This document shows positions 1 to 8,598 of a stretch of 64,000 nt of DNA, piece after piece; position 1 is the stretch's first letter; every line of letters starts with the position of its first letter. This DNA is from Rhodanobacter sp. (GTDB taxonomy: Bacteria; Pseudomonadota; Gammaproteobacteria; Xanthomonadales; Rhodanobacteraceae). The DNA is taken from positions 21,822-85,821 of the forward strand of contig SCSE01000061.1 in the NCBI GenBank assembly GCA_004298015.1, written 5' to 3'. The notes beneath the pieces were generated by a model that did not search any database, was not told the origin of the DNA, and was given only the letters and a program-made list of their open reading frames with translations. Both the position numbers and the translations under genes were made by a program.

Positions 1-135
1 CAGGCCCACCACCGCAACCTGCTGTGCCGAGGTCCTGCTTTCACCTATCCTGTCGGGCAGTTGCACGATGACCGTGGACAGGGGCAGTTTTGCCTGGCTA
101 CGCCGCATGCGCACTTCTCCTGCCAGGTAAACCCG

Positions 136-915
136 ATGTCCTGTCGTCTGTTCAAATTTCTCCTGTTGCCAATAATCCTTGCACTGACCACGCTGCCTGC
201 CAGCGCCGGTTCGATCACGATCGCGGCGGCAGCGGATCTGAAATTCGCGATGGACAACATCACGGCGACCTTCCGCAAGGCACATCCCGACGATAGCGTG
301 AAGGTCATCTATGGCTCATCCGGCAAGTTCTACACCCAGATCCGCCAGGGTGCGCCGTTCGACCTGTTTTTTTCCGCCGATATCGGCTACCCGAAAAAGC
401 TGGCCAGGGCCGGGCTGACCGCATCCACGCCGCGAGCGTATGCGCTGGGTCGGATTGTGCTGTGGAGTGCCGAGGTGGACGCCAGCAAACTGAGCCTTGA
501 AGACCTGGTGAAGCCGTCATTCGACCGCATCGCCGTGGCCAATCCGCAACACGCACCGTATGGCGAACGCGCGGTCGAGGCGCTGAAATCCAGCGGCGTC
601 TGGAACCAGGTCAAGGGCAAGCTGGTGTATGGCGAAAACATCGGGCAGACCGCCCAGTTCGTGCGCACCGGCAACGCACGCATCGGTATCATCGCGCTGT
701 CGCTGGCGTTGAACCCGGCATTCGCGTCCAGGGGGGGCTACGCCACGATCCCGACTCGCCTGTACAAACCGTTGATCCAGGGCTTCGTGATCACCCGTCA
801 CGCCGCCGACAATCCGCTGGCAAAGACGTTCGCCAAGTTCATCGATTCGGCATCGGCACAGGCGATCTTCAAACACTACGGCTTTGCGCGCATACCGGCC
901 GGCACTGCACCATGA
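136..915 (+). CDS. modA: Molybdate ABC transporter, periplasmic substrate-binding protein
   Basis: Binds molybdate (or tungstate) in the periplasm and delivers it to ModBC. The start at 136 gives a signal peptide: basic SCRLFK, a hydrophobic stretch, then an ASA-G cleavage region near residue 24. An in-frame ATG at 61 would place 25 unrelated residues before it. The mature protein opens with ITIAAAADLK and carries a GSSGKFYTQI segment, typical of the ModA anion-binding loops. Total length is 259 aa, normal for the family. It is the first gene of a modA-modB-modC run followed by a molybdoenzyme pair. No ModE box was identified upstream because the window begins only 135 bases before the start. 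Confidence 0.93.
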   Translation: MSCRLFKFLLLPIILALTTLPASAGSITIAAAADLKFAMDNITATFRKAHPDDSVKVIYGSSGKFYTQIRQGAPFDLFFSADIGYPKKLARAGLTASTPRAYALGRIVLWSAEVDASKLSLEDLVKPSFDRIAVANPQHAPYGERAVEALKSSGVWNQVKGKLVYGENIGQTAQFVRTGNARIGIIALSLALNPAFASRGGYATIPTRLYKPLIQGFVITRHAADNPLAKTFAKFIDSASAQAIFKHYGFARIPAGTAP

Positions 916-1043
916 CGACCGAACCGTACCGCGCACCTCAAGCGTCGCCGTCATCCACGGAGTGCACGGCGAGGACAGCGGAGTCTGCGGTCGCGGTGAG
1001 CAGCGAACGTGGCCGGAGCCTCGCAGGCTCGCTGGCTCGCTGA
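912..1043 (+). other. Short ORF between modA and modB (doubtful)
   Basis: An ATG at 912 overlaps the modA stop codon (ATGA) and opens a 43-codon frame ending in TGA at 1041-1043, three bases before the modB start and in the same frame as modB. The product (begins MTTEPYRAP, ends GSLAR) has low-complexity Ser/Ala/Arg composition and no recognised domain. It could be a translational-coupling leader for modB, a remnant of a longer modB N-terminus cut by a stop, or noise. Nothing in the sequence favours a functional peptide. Confidence 0.2.
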
Positions 1044-1046
1044 GTC

Positions 1047-1724
1047 ATGATGCTGTCGGCCGCCGATCTCGGCGCACTCTGGCTGACCCTGAAGCTGGCT
1101 ACCACGGTGACCCTGCTGCTGTTTATGCTGGGCACGCCGGTGGCCTGGTGGCTGGCGCGCTCACGCTCACGCTGGAGACATCCGGTATCCGCGCTGGTAG
1201 CACTGCCGCTGGTATTGCCGCCTACCGTGCTGGGTTTTTACCTATTGGTCGCATTCGGCCCGCACGGCCCGATCGGCGTACTCACGCAATCGCTGGGCAT
1301 CGGCCTGTTGTCGTTCACCTTTCCCGGTCTGGTGATCGCCTCGATGCTGTATTCGATGCCATTCGTGATCCAGCCGCTGCGCAATGCATTCGAGGCCATC
1401 GGCGAGCGCCCGCTGGAGGTGGCCGCGACGCTGCGCGCCGGCCCGCTGGATCGTTTTTTCTCGGTGGCGCTGCCCTTGTCGCGGCGCGGCTTCGTTACTG
1501 CCGGCGTGCTCGGTTTCGCCCACACGGTAGGCGAGTTCGGTGTGGTGCTGATGATTGGCGGCAACATCCCGCAAAGCACCCGGGTGGTTTCGGTACAGAT
1601 ATTCGATCATGTCGAGGCCCTGCAATACGGCCAGGCGCATGCGCTGGCCGGCGGCTTGATGGTGTTTTCGTTCCTGGTGTTGCTGGCGGTCTACGGCAGC
1701 CAGCCGCGGCTGCGGAGTTTCTGA
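1047..1724 (+). CDS. modB: Molybdate ABC transporter permease
   Basis: Inner-membrane permease forming the molybdate channel with ModC. The 225 aa protein shows about five hydrophobic segments: [72 protein letters not shown] and a final [16 protein letters not shown]. The cytoplasmic EAA-type loop ([20 protein letters not shown]) fits the ABC importer permease family. ATGs at 1047 and 1050 are both possible starts. modC follows one base after the stop, so translation is probably coupled. Confidence 0.92.
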   Translation: MMLSAADLGALWLTLKLATTVTLLLFMLGTPVAWWLARSRSRWRHPVSALVALPLVLPPTVLGFYLLVAFGPHGPIGVLTQSLGIGLLSFTFPGLVIASMLYSMPFVIQPLRNAFEAIGERPLEVAATLRAGPLDRFFSVALPLSRRGFVTAGVLGFAHTVGEFGVVLMIGGNIPQSTRVVSVQIFDHVEALQYGQAHALAGGLMVFSFLVLLAVYGSQPRLRSF

Positions 1725-1725
1725 G

Positions 1726-2805
1726 GTGGGCGATACCATCCGCATCCGTCTCCCTTTGCGCCACGCCGGGTTCACGCTGGATCTCGACCTTTCTCTGCCC
1801 CCGCGCGGAATCAGCGCATTGTATGGACCCTCCGGCAGCGGCAAGACCAGTTGCCTGCGTGCCCTCGCCGGACTGGATCGGGTCGCCAACGGCTACATCG
1901 CGATGGGCGACGAGGTGTGGCAGGACGAAAGCCGGCAGCTGTTCGTACCCACGCACCAGCGCGCGATCGGCTACGTGTTCCAGGAGCCGAGCCTGTTTGC
2001 GCATCTGTCGGTGCGCGGCAATCTCGATTTTGGCCATCGTCGCGCCGGGCGGCCGAGCACCGTCGACACTCAGGCCATTGTCGGGATGTTGGGTATCGGT
2101 GCGCTGCTCGACCGCCGCGCGGATGCACTGTCCGGTGGCGAGCGTCAACGCGTGGCTATCGCCCGCGCGCTGATGAGCCGTCCCCGGCTGTTGCTTCTGG
2201 ACGAACCTCTGGCAGCTCTGGACAGCGCGCGCAAGGCGGAGATCCTGCCCTACCTGGCACGCCTGCATGACACCCTCGCGGTACCGGCAATCTATGTCAG
2301 CCATGCGTTGGAGGAGGTCGCGCAACTGGCCGACTATCTGGTCTTGCTGGGCGACGACCAGCAAGTGCACAGCGGCCCGTTGCCCCCGATGCTGGCGCGG
2401 CTCGATCTGGCCGCGGCATTCAGTGACGATCCCGGGGTAGTGATCGCGACCACGGTGGCGGCACACGATGACACCGACCATCTGAGCCGGCTCGACTTTT
2501 CGGGCGGGCAGCTGTTCGTGGCACGCCGGCCCGAGCCCGTCGGCCACGCGTTGCGCTATCGTATCCATGCCCGCGACGTCAGCCTGACCCGGGTTCAGCC
2601 GGAAGCCACCAGCATCCTCAACGTGCTGCGCGCCGACGTCACCGGCATGACCTTGACCGATACGCCGGCGTATCTGCTGGTGCGCCTGCAGGCTGGCGAT
2701 ACTGCGTTGCTGGCACGCATCAGCCGACGCTCCTGGCAAGGCCTGAAGCTGGCACCGGGGGTCAAGGTATGGGTACAAATCAAGTCCGCGGCATTGCTGG
2801 GATGA
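1726..2805 (+). CDS. modC: Molybdate ABC transporter ATP-binding protein
   Basis: ATPase of the molybdate importer. The start is GTG, one base after the modB stop. The nucleotide-binding domain has Walker A GPSGSGKTS (residues 34-42), a Q-loop glutamine near 86, signature LSGGERQRV (135-143) and Walker B LLLLDEP (155-161). After about residue 225 comes a C-terminal regulatory region ending in a TOBE/molybdate-binding-like segment (VLRADVTGM near 300). The length of 359 aa is standard for ModC. With modA and modB it forms a complete importer. Confidence 0.93.
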   Translation: MGDTIRIRLPLRHAGFTLDLDLSLPPRGISALYGPSGSGKTSCLRALAGLDRVANGYIAMGDEVWQDESRQLFVPTHQRAIGYVFQEPSLFAHLSVRGNLDFGHRRAGRPSTVDTQAIVGMLGIGALLDRRADALSGGERQRVAIARALMSRPRLLLLDEPLAALDSARKAEILPYLARLHDTLAVPAIYVSHALEEVAQLADYLVLLGDDQQVHSGPLPPMLARLDLAAAFSDDPGVVIATTVAAHDDTDHLSRLDFSGGQLFVARRPEPVGHALRYRIHARDVSLTRVQPEATSILNVLRADVTGMTLTDTPAYLLVRLQAGDTALLARISRRSWQGLKLAPGVKVWVQIKSAALLG

Positions 2806-3026
2806 CGGTGCATGGCCCGAGCCCGACCGCAGTGGGTAACCGGGTGCATACTTGCAGCGAATACCGTCTGACAGGTCGGTAACGGGAAGCGTGAGCTGCA
2901 CCCTGCAAGGCTGCCGCGAATGTCCCCATCGCATGGATCGCATGACCTGGAGAGCTGTCGCATGGGCACCTCGAAGCCTGCCAACCGTGACATGAAAAAA
3001 CAGCCGCCACCGGCGAGTAGCCCACA

Positions 3027-3944
3027 ATGAATTCACCCGACCTGACTGCCAACGTGGCTGATGCCGAAACGCCGATATCGCGCCCCATCCGGCGCTGGCG
3101 ATCGCGCGTGGTCTACCGGCACAAGTTGCCGATTCGCATCATGCACTGGATCAACGTGATCGCCTTGTCGGTGATGTTTTTCAGCGGCCTGCAGATCTTC
3201 AATGCCGACCCCAGCCTGTCCTGGGGCCAGAAGACGGTTCCCGGCAAGCAATGGCTGGTGCTGGGCGCACGCGAGGATGCATCCGGCAAGCTGATCGGGA
3301 TTACCCGGATCGGCCAGCATCAATTCATCACCACCGGCGTGCTCGGTGTGTCGGCCGGCAGCGATGGCTCGCCGCAGGTTCGCGGCTTTCCATCCTGGCT
3401 GACCGTTCCCGGGCCGACCTGGCTGGCGATGGGTCGCCGCTGGCACTTCTTTTTCGCCTGGGTGTTCGTGCTGAACGGGCTCTGCTATGTCGGCTATTCG
3501 CTGTCGCGAAAACATCTTCAACGCGACCTGTGGCCGACCCGATCCGACTGGCGCGGCATCGGTCGCTCGATCGTCGACCACCTGCGCTTCAGGCACCCGC
3601 ATGGCGACGAGGCGCTGCGCTACAACGTCCTGCAACGACTGGCCTATCTCACGGTGATCTTCGTGTTCGGCGCGGGCATCGTGCTGATGGGGCTGGCGAT
3701 GTCGCCACGCATGGACACCGTGCTCGGCCCGGTGCTCGATCTGGTCGGCGGGCGGCAATCCGCGCGCACAATCCATTTCATCATAGCCTGGGCGTTCGTC
3801 GTGTTCGTGCTGATTCATCTTTTCGAGGTACTCATCAGCGGGCTGGCCAACCAGCTTCGCGGCATGATCACCGGGTATTACCGGGTCGACGATCCGCCGA
3901 CCGCCACGCCGGCGACTATCGACAAGGAGCTCTCCGATGACTGA
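3027..3944 (+). CDS. Cytochrome b561-type membrane haem protein
   Basis: Likely inner-membrane di-haem cytochrome b that carries electrons between the quinone pool and the exported molybdoenzyme encoded next. The 305 aa protein has four main hydrophobic helices (INVIALSVMFFSGLQIF; FFFAWVFVLNGLCYVGY; LTVIFVFGAGIVLMGLAM; FIIAWAFVVFVLIHLFEVL) with histidines at their ends (RIMHW, RRWHFF, TIHF, LIHLF) as candidate haem ligands, matching the Ni/Fe-hydrogenase/formate dehydrogenase cytochrome b superfamily. Its 3' end overlaps the next gene by 8 bases. It replaces the MsrQ/YedZ partner expected for a YedY-like enzyme. A 221-base gap separates it from modC. Confidence 0.85.
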   Translation: MNSPDLTANVADAETPISRPIRRWRSRVVYRHKLPIRIMHWINVIALSVMFFSGLQIFNADPSLSWGQKTVPGKQWLVLGAREDASGKLIGITRIGQHQFITTGVLGVSAGSDGSPQVRGFPSWLTVPGPTWLAMGRRWHFFFAWVFVLNGLCYVGYSLSRKHLQRDLWPTRSDWRGIGRSIVDHLRFRHPHGDEALRYNVLQRLAYLTVIFVFGAGIVLMGLAMSPRMDTVLGPVLDLVGGRQSARTIHFIIAWAFVVFVLIHLFEVLISGLANQLRGMITGYYRVDDPPTATPATIDKELSDD

Positions 3945-4692
3945 TCGCCGCGCGTTTCTGCGCATGACCATGATGGGTGCCGCCGGCCTCATCGTGGCTG
4001 GCTGCGACCGGATTTCGCAAAGCAGCTGGGGCCCGAAAGTACTGGGCAGCGCGGAAGGCCTGAATCATCGGGTGCAGGCCCTGCTCGCTCCATCCAGCGC
4101 CATGGCCCGCGAGTACCGCGAGGCGGATATCTCAGCGGTATTCCGTGCCAACGGCACCACCATGCCCGGCAGCGCGGTCTACCAGACCTTGCTGGCCAAC
4201 CAGTTTCGCGACTATCGCCTGCCGGTGAACGGACTGGTAAGTCGACCGACCACACTGTCGATCGATGATCTGAAAAAGCTCGACATGCGCACCCAGATCA
4301 CCCGTCACGATTGCGTCGAAGGCTGGAGCGTGATCGGCAAATGGCAGGGCACGTTGCTGTCGGCGGTACTCGACCATGTCGGAGTGCAACCGCAGGCACG
4401 CTACGTGGTATTCCACTGCTTCGACGACATGGGTCTGGGCACGCCGTACTACGAGAGCGTGGACCTCAGCGAGGCGCGACATCCGCAGACGCTGTTGGCC
4501 TATGGCCTCAACGACCGGTCGGTACCGGTACCCAACGGTGCGCCGCTGCGGTTGCGGGTAAGTCGGCAGCTCGGCTACAAGCAGGCCAAGTACATCAGTC
4601 GCATCGAACTGGTGGCGTCGTTCGCATCGATCGGTGACGGCCACGGCGGTTACTGGGAGGACCAGGGTTACGAGTGGTACGCCGGCATTTGA
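3937..4692 (+). CDS. Molybdopterin-dependent oxidoreductase (sulfite oxidase/YedY superfamily), exported
   Basis: Predicted periplasmic molybdenum-cofactor enzyme. The N-terminus has a Tat-like twin arginine (DRRAFLRM) and a hydrophobic core ending in the lipobox VAGC (Cys23), suggesting a Tat-exported lipoprotein. The Moco domain contains HDCVEGWS with Cys126 as the expected molybdenum-ligating thiolate of the sulfite-oxidase fold, followed by the GKWQG and LRVSRQLGYK-type segments of the family. At 251 aa it lacks the C-terminal dimerisation domain of true sulfite oxidases. It overlaps the cytochrome b gene, implying an electron-transfer pair, and lies just downstream of molybdate uptake genes. 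The substrate is unknown. Confidence 0.87.
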   Translation: MTDRRAFLRMTMMGAAGLIVAGCDRISQSSWGPKVLGSAEGLNHRVQALLAPSSAMAREYREADISAVFRANGTTMPGSAVYQTLLANQFRDYRLPVNGLVSRPTTLSIDDLKKLDMRTQITRHDCVEGWSVIGKWQGTLLSAVLDHVGVQPQARYVVFHCFDDMGLGTPYYESVDLSEARHPQTLLAYGLNDRSVPVPNGAPLRLRVSRQLGYKQAKYISRIELVASFASIGDGHGGYWEDQGYEWYAGI

Positions 4693-4755
4693 GCCGTCAG
4701 TCCGTTGCGCGATGCAGGCTGGTATGGTCTGGACAGTCCGCTACGGAAGCTGCCC

Positions 4756-6408
4756 TTGAAACGACTGATCTGTGCCGCCATCGCCCTGTCCGCCTGCTCG
4801 AGCGCCCTCGCCTCGAACCCGCCGACCTTCAGTACCAAACGCCTTTCCAGCGAGGTCAGGACACTGTCCTCCGACGCCTTTGCGGGACGTGGCCCGGATA
4901 CCCCCGGCGAGACGCGAACGATCGACTACGTAGTGGCGCAAATGAAGGCGGCAGGGCTGCAACCGGGCGGTGACCTGAAGCATGGCAAGCGGGCCTGGAC
5001 TCAAGCGGTTCCGCTGCTGCGTACTGAAATCATCGGCACCCCCAAGCTGGCACTTGACATCCATGGCAAGCGCGACGAACTGACCCAGGGCAGGCAAATC
5101 GCCGTGCGCGCACCGATGAACGGTGCGACCACGGTGGCCATCGAGGATGCACCGCTGGTTTTCGTCGGTTACGGCGTCAAGGCCCCCGAGCGCCACTGGG
5201 ATGATTTCAAGGGTGTCGACCTGCATGGCAAGATCGCCGTGGTCCTGATCAACGATCCGGATTTCGAGACCGGCAAAGGTGACTTCGGTGGCAAAGCGAT
5301 GACCATCTACGGTCGCTGGACCTACAAATACGAGGAAGCCGCCCGGCAGGGTGCGCTGGGCATGCTGGTCATCCACGAAACGGCGCCAGCCTCGTACGGC
5401 TGGGCAACGGTCAAGAACTCCAACACCAACACCATGTTCGACATCGTCCGCGACAAGCCGGCGGCGGAACATCCGCTGCTGGAGGGTTGGATCCAGCGCG
5501 ACCTGGCGGTGCGGATGTTCAAGGATGCCGGTCTCGATTTCGCCGCGCTGAAGAAACAGGCGCAAAGCCGCGACTTCAGGCCCGTGACGCTCAAGGGTGA
5601 GCACTTTTCGGCCAGTTTCAAGGTCGATTCGAAGGTCATCACCTCGCACAATATCGTCGGCCGCCTCATCGGCAGCAAGTACCCCGAACAGACCGTGATC
5701 TACAGCGCCCACTGGGACCACCTCGGCGTCGGCCAGCCCGATGCCCGCGGCGATCGCATCTACAACGGCGCGGTCGACAATGCGACCGGCACCGTGGCGC
5801 TGATCGAGATGGGCCGGGCTTTCGCCAAGGCTCCGCGGCCAGAACGCTCGGTGGTTTTCCTCAACGTCACCGCCGAGGAAAAAGGTCTGCTTGGCTCCGA
5901 GTACTACGCCGCCAAGCCGCTGTACCCATTGGCAACAACCGCCGGCGTGATCAATATGGACGCGCTCGATCCACACGGGCCCACCCGCAACTTCACCATC
6001 TCCGGCAACGCCAGCCTCGGCTTGCTGGATGACCTGATTGCCGACGCGAGAGAGTACGGCATGGTTTATACGCCGGACCCGAAACCCGAGGCTGGCCACT
6101 TCTTCCGTTCCGATCACTTCTCGTTCGCCAAACGCGGCGTACCTGCGATCTCGTTCGGCTCGGGCGACGACTGGGTGCACGGTGGTGTCGCGGCCGGCAA
6201 GGCCGCTGAGACGGACTACGTCAACAAACGCTACCACCAGCCAGGTGATGAATGGCAAGCGAGCTGGGCCTTCACCGGTATGGCGCGCGATCTGCAGTTG
6301 CTCTACACCGTAGGCAGCCAGCTGGCCAACTCCGAACAATGGCCAAACTGGAGCGAGGATTCAGCGTTCCGCGCGATCCGCGACGCGAGCGCCGCCGAAC
6401 GCGAGTAA
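4756..6408 (+). CDS. Secreted M28-family zinc metallopeptidase
   Basis: Probable exported aminopeptidase. I place the start at a TTG (4756) because it yields a signal peptide (MKRLICAAIALSACSSALAS) preceded by GGAAG six bases upstream; an upstream in-frame start at 4705 adds 17 unrelated residues. The protein is about 550 aa. A PA-type insert (GYGVKAPE..WDDFKGVDL.GKIAVVL) lies in the first half. The M28 catalytic set follows: SAHWDHLG, GAVDNATGTVALIE, TAEEKGLLGSEYY and FFRSDHFSFAKRGVPAISF, giving the His/Asp/Glu/Asp/His zinc ligands and catalytic Glu. It is apparently monocistronic. Confidence 0.88.
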   Translation: MKRLICAAIALSACSSALASNPPTFSTKRLSSEVRTLSSDAFAGRGPDTPGETRTIDYVVAQMKAAGLQPGGDLKHGKRAWTQAVPLLRTEIIGTPKLALDIHGKRDELTQGRQIAVRAPMNGATTVAIEDAPLVFVGYGVKAPERHWDDFKGVDLHGKIAVVLINDPDFETGKGDFGGKAMTIYGRWTYKYEEAARQGALGMLVIHETAPASYGWATVKNSNTNTMFDIVRDKPAAEHPLLEGWIQRDLAVRMFKDAGLDFAALKKQAQSRDFRPVTLKGEHFSASFKVDSKVITSHNIVGRLIGSKYPEQTVIYSAHWDHLGVGQPDARGDRIYNGAVDNATGTVALIEMGRAFAKAPRPERSVVFLNVTAEEKGLLGSEYYAAKPLYPLATTAGVINMDALDPHGPTRNFTISGNASLGLLDDLIADAREYGMVYTPDPKPEAGHFFRSDHFSFAKRGVPAISFGSGDDWVHGGVAAGKAAETDYVNKRYHQPGDEWQASWAFTGMARDLQLLYTVGSQLANSEQWPNWSEDSAFRAIRDASAAERE

Positions 6409-6414
6409 CGCCGC

Positions 6415-6440
6415 CGCAGGAGCGGCTTCAGCCGCTCCAA
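6415..6440. repeat. REP-like palindrome
   Basis: GGAGCGGCTTCAGCCGCTCC is a near-perfect palindrome between the convergent M28 peptidase and GH13 genes. Its core resembles the GGAGCGGC elements common in Xanthomonadaceae and pseudomonads, and a related half-site lies at 25121-25150. It could act as a transcription stop or mRNA stabiliser for either gene. Confidence 0.6.
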
Positions 6441-6460
6441 GCGGTGTGGATGAACCGTGC

Positions 6461-8080
6461 TCAATCAAGCCGGGCAAACCATACGCCATGGCCGGGCAAG
6501 TGCAGGCGAAGGTTCTGCAGCTTTCCCTGCAGCAATCCGTGGCCTTCGATGACTGTCGGAGTGCCCACGCCGGGTGGCAACTCAACGTCGATCGTGGCGA
6601 TGGCGAGATTGAACACCACCAGCACCTTCTCGCCGTTGAGCTCGCGAACGAATGCGAGTACGGGTTCGGCGGTATCGAGAAAGACGATTTCGCCCCGGCA
6701 CAGTGCAGGTTGCGTCTTGCGCCAATGCATGAAAGCGCGAAATCCGCGCAACGCCGAATGCGGATCGGCCTCCTGCTGGGTTACCGACAGGGTCTGGTGT
6801 TTCGATGGTACCGGCAGCCAGGGGTTGGAGCGACTGAAGCCGGCATGCTCGGTATCACTCCACGGCATCGGCGTGCGACACCCGTCGCGCCCCTTGAAGT
6901 TGGGCCAGAAGGCAATGCCGTAGGGATCCTTCAGCGATTCGTACGGCACCTCGGCCTCGGTCAGCGCAAGCTCCTCGCCCTGGTAGACGCAGACCGAGCC
7001 ACGCAGTGAGCAGACCATGGCCGTCAGCAGATTGGCCAGCTTCGGCGACGCATCGCCATTGCCCCAACGACTCAACACGCGTTCGACATCGTGGTTTGAA
7101 ATCGCCCAGCACGGCCAGCCATCACGCATCTGCGCCTCGAGGTTACGCACCGTGTTGCGGATGTAGCCGGCACTGAAGTCGTCGGTCAGCAACTCGAAGC
7201 TGTAGCCCATGTGCAGACGGCGCCCGCTGGTGTATTCGGCCATCGTCGCCAACGAATCCTCGGAGGAAATTTCGCCCAGGGCGGCGACATCCTCATAGCG
7301 ATCCAGCAGCGCTCGCAATTCCTCCAGAAAGGCCAGGTTTTCCGGCTGCGTGTTGTTGTAGTAGTGATACTGGAAGGCGTAGGGATTGTCCGGGCTGAAG
7401 CCGCGCCCTACGCGCTCCTGCAGCGGCTTGGGCGGGTTGTCGCGCAGTTGGCGATCATGGAAGCAGAAGTTGATCGCATCCAGGCGCAAGCCGTCCACAC
7501 CCCGATCGAGCCAGAACTTCACACTGTCGAGCGCCGCCGCACGCACCTCGGCGTGGTGAAAGTTGAGATCCGGCTGCGAGGTCAGGAAGTTGTGCAGGTA
7601 GTACTGCCCACGCCGTGGCTCCCATTGCCAGGCACAGCCGCCGAACAACGACAGCCAGTTGTTCGGCGGCGTGCCGTCGGCTTTCGCATCGGCCCACACG
7701 TACCAGTCCGCTTTCGGGTTGTCGCGGCTCTGCCGGCTCTCGCGGAACCAGGCATGCTCGACCGAGGTGTGACTGAGTACCTGATCGATCATCACCTTCA
7801 GCCCCAGGCCATGCGCCTTGGCCAGCAGCTGATCGAAATCCTGCAACGTGCCGAACAGCGGATCGACATCGCGGTAATCGGCAATGTCGTATCCGAAGTC
7901 GGCCATCGGTGACTTGAAGAATGGCGCGATCCAGATCGCGTCCACCCCCAGCGCCGCGACATAGTCGAGCCGATCGATGATGCCCGGCAGATCGCCTACC
8001 CCGTCGCCGTTGGTGTCGAGAAAGCTGCGCGGATAGATCTGGTAGATAACGCCGCCGCGCCACCAGGGTTGAGTGCTCAT
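6461..8080 (-). CDS. GH13 alpha-glucosidase (oligo-1,6-glucosidase/alpha-glucosidase type), cytoplasmic
   Basis: Hydrolyses alpha-glucosidic bonds of imported maltodextrin-like sugars. The start at 8080 (MSTQPWWRG) is chosen because GH13 enzymes begin just before WWRGGVIYQIYPRSF; an upstream in-frame ATG adds 17 residues. At 539 aa with no signal peptide it should be cytoplasmic. Catalytic residues are visible: nucleophile Asp201 in GLRLDAINF, acid/base Glu270 in ALGEISSED and Asp331 in SNHDVERV. The calcium-like loop DTNGDGVGDLPG is present. It is divergently transcribed from the TonB-dependent receptor, with an operator-like 15-mer 106 bases upstream of the start. Confidence 0.92.
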   Translation of the reverse strand: MSTQPWWRGGVIYQIYPRSFLDTNGDGVGDLPGIIDRLDYVAALGVDAIWIAPFFKSPMADFGYDIADYRDVDPLFGTLQDFDQLLAKAHGLGLKVMIDQVLSHTSVEHAWFRESRQSRDNPKADWYVWADAKADGTPPNNWLSLFGGCAWQWEPRRGQYYLHNFLTSQPDLNFHHAEVRAAALDSVKFWLDRGVDGLRLDAINFCFHDRQLRDNPPKPLQERVGRGFSPDNPYAFQYHYYNNTQPENLAFLEELRALLDRYEDVAALGEISSEDSLATMAEYTSGRRLHMGYSFELLTDDFSAGYIRNTVRNLEAQMRDGWPCWAISNHDVERVLSRWGNGDASPKLANLLTAMVCSLRGSVCVYQGEELALTEAEVPYESLKDPYGIAFWPNFKGRDGCRTPMPWSDTEHAGFSRSNPWLPVPSKHQTLSVTQQEADPHSALRGFRAFMHWRKTQPALCRGEIVFLDTAEPVLAFVRELNGEKVLVVFNLAIATIDVELPPGVGTPTVIEGHGLLQGKLQNLRLHLPGHGVWFARLD

Positions 8081-8185
8081 GCAATGATCCCGAACTTCGT
8101 GCGCCCGCATCATGCGGGACACGCGCCGCAAAGTGCGGCCTTGCGTCGCAGCTTAACCGCGGCAGGCAGGATCAGCCGATGGTTG

Positions 8186-8200
8186 TGCATACGTATTCAT
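8186..8200. promoter_or_regulatory. Operator-like 15-mer, copy 1
   Basis: TGCATACGTATTCAT, the exact reverse complement of the copies at 8441 and 18706. The core ATACGTAT is a perfect palindrome, as expected for a LacI/GalR-family repressor site. It lies upstream of the GH13 gene on the minus strand. Confidence 0.72.
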
Positions 8201-8440
8201 CTCCCTCGACATCTTCGCGCCAGACGGCCAAACCCTTGGTGGCCTCGCTGCCAAATGGGTGAAGGCTGTCATGGCAGTGATATGACAGCCGCGCGTCCGG
8301 ATCGTGGCAAACCCGTTGCCGCAGCACGCTTTCAGCGTTTCACAGCATGGATTTGTATACCACCACCCCGCGGCTTTTGCGCACTGCACAACGCGCCGGC
8401 CAAGGTCGTCGAAGACAAAATCGCCAGCCGTCTGCCCGCA

Positions 8441-8455
8441 ATGAATACGTATGCA
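8441..8455. promoter_or_regulatory. Operator-like 15-mer, copy 2
   Basis: ATGAATACGTATGCA, identical to the copy at 18706 and the exact reverse complement of 8186-8200. It lies 144 bases upstream of the TonB-dependent receptor start, consistent with repressor control of that gene. Confidence 0.72.
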
Positions 8456-8598
8456 GCACAAGCCAACATCGACTTAACCACGACTACCATCGTGTTGCGC
8501 AGGTTTGACAGACCTCGTTCGTATTCGGATCAAGCAGGTGCATCGAGACATCTGCAGTCCCATGCCATAAATCCAATGTTTCAGTACGGGAGGGGTAC

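Larger units (their letters stand above)
8081..8598. other. Divergent regulatory region of the sugar locus
   Basis: Intergenic region of 518 bases between the GH13 gene and the TonB-dependent receptor gene. It holds two inverted copies of the same 15-base operator-like sequence (8186-8200 and 8441-8455), about 255 bases apart, each nearer to one of the two genes. A TTGACA at 8505-8510 could be the -35 of the receptor promoter but no good -10 follows. No protein-coding potential was recognised. Confidence 0.7.

Noticed and set aside
1-130. Frame open from the window edge to a TAA at 128-130, possibly the 3' end of an upstream gene
   Set aside because: Only about 42 codons are visible, with no recognisable family and no independent support; GC-rich DNA often stays open this long.
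884-2173. Plus-strand frame of 429 codons overlapping modB and modC
   Set aside because: The modB and modC frames contain all family motifs; this frame is Arg/Ala-rich and contains none.
4741-6339. Minus-strand frame of 532 codons antisense to the M28 peptidase
   Set aside because: The peptidase frame carries the full metal-ligand set; the antisense frame has no domain.
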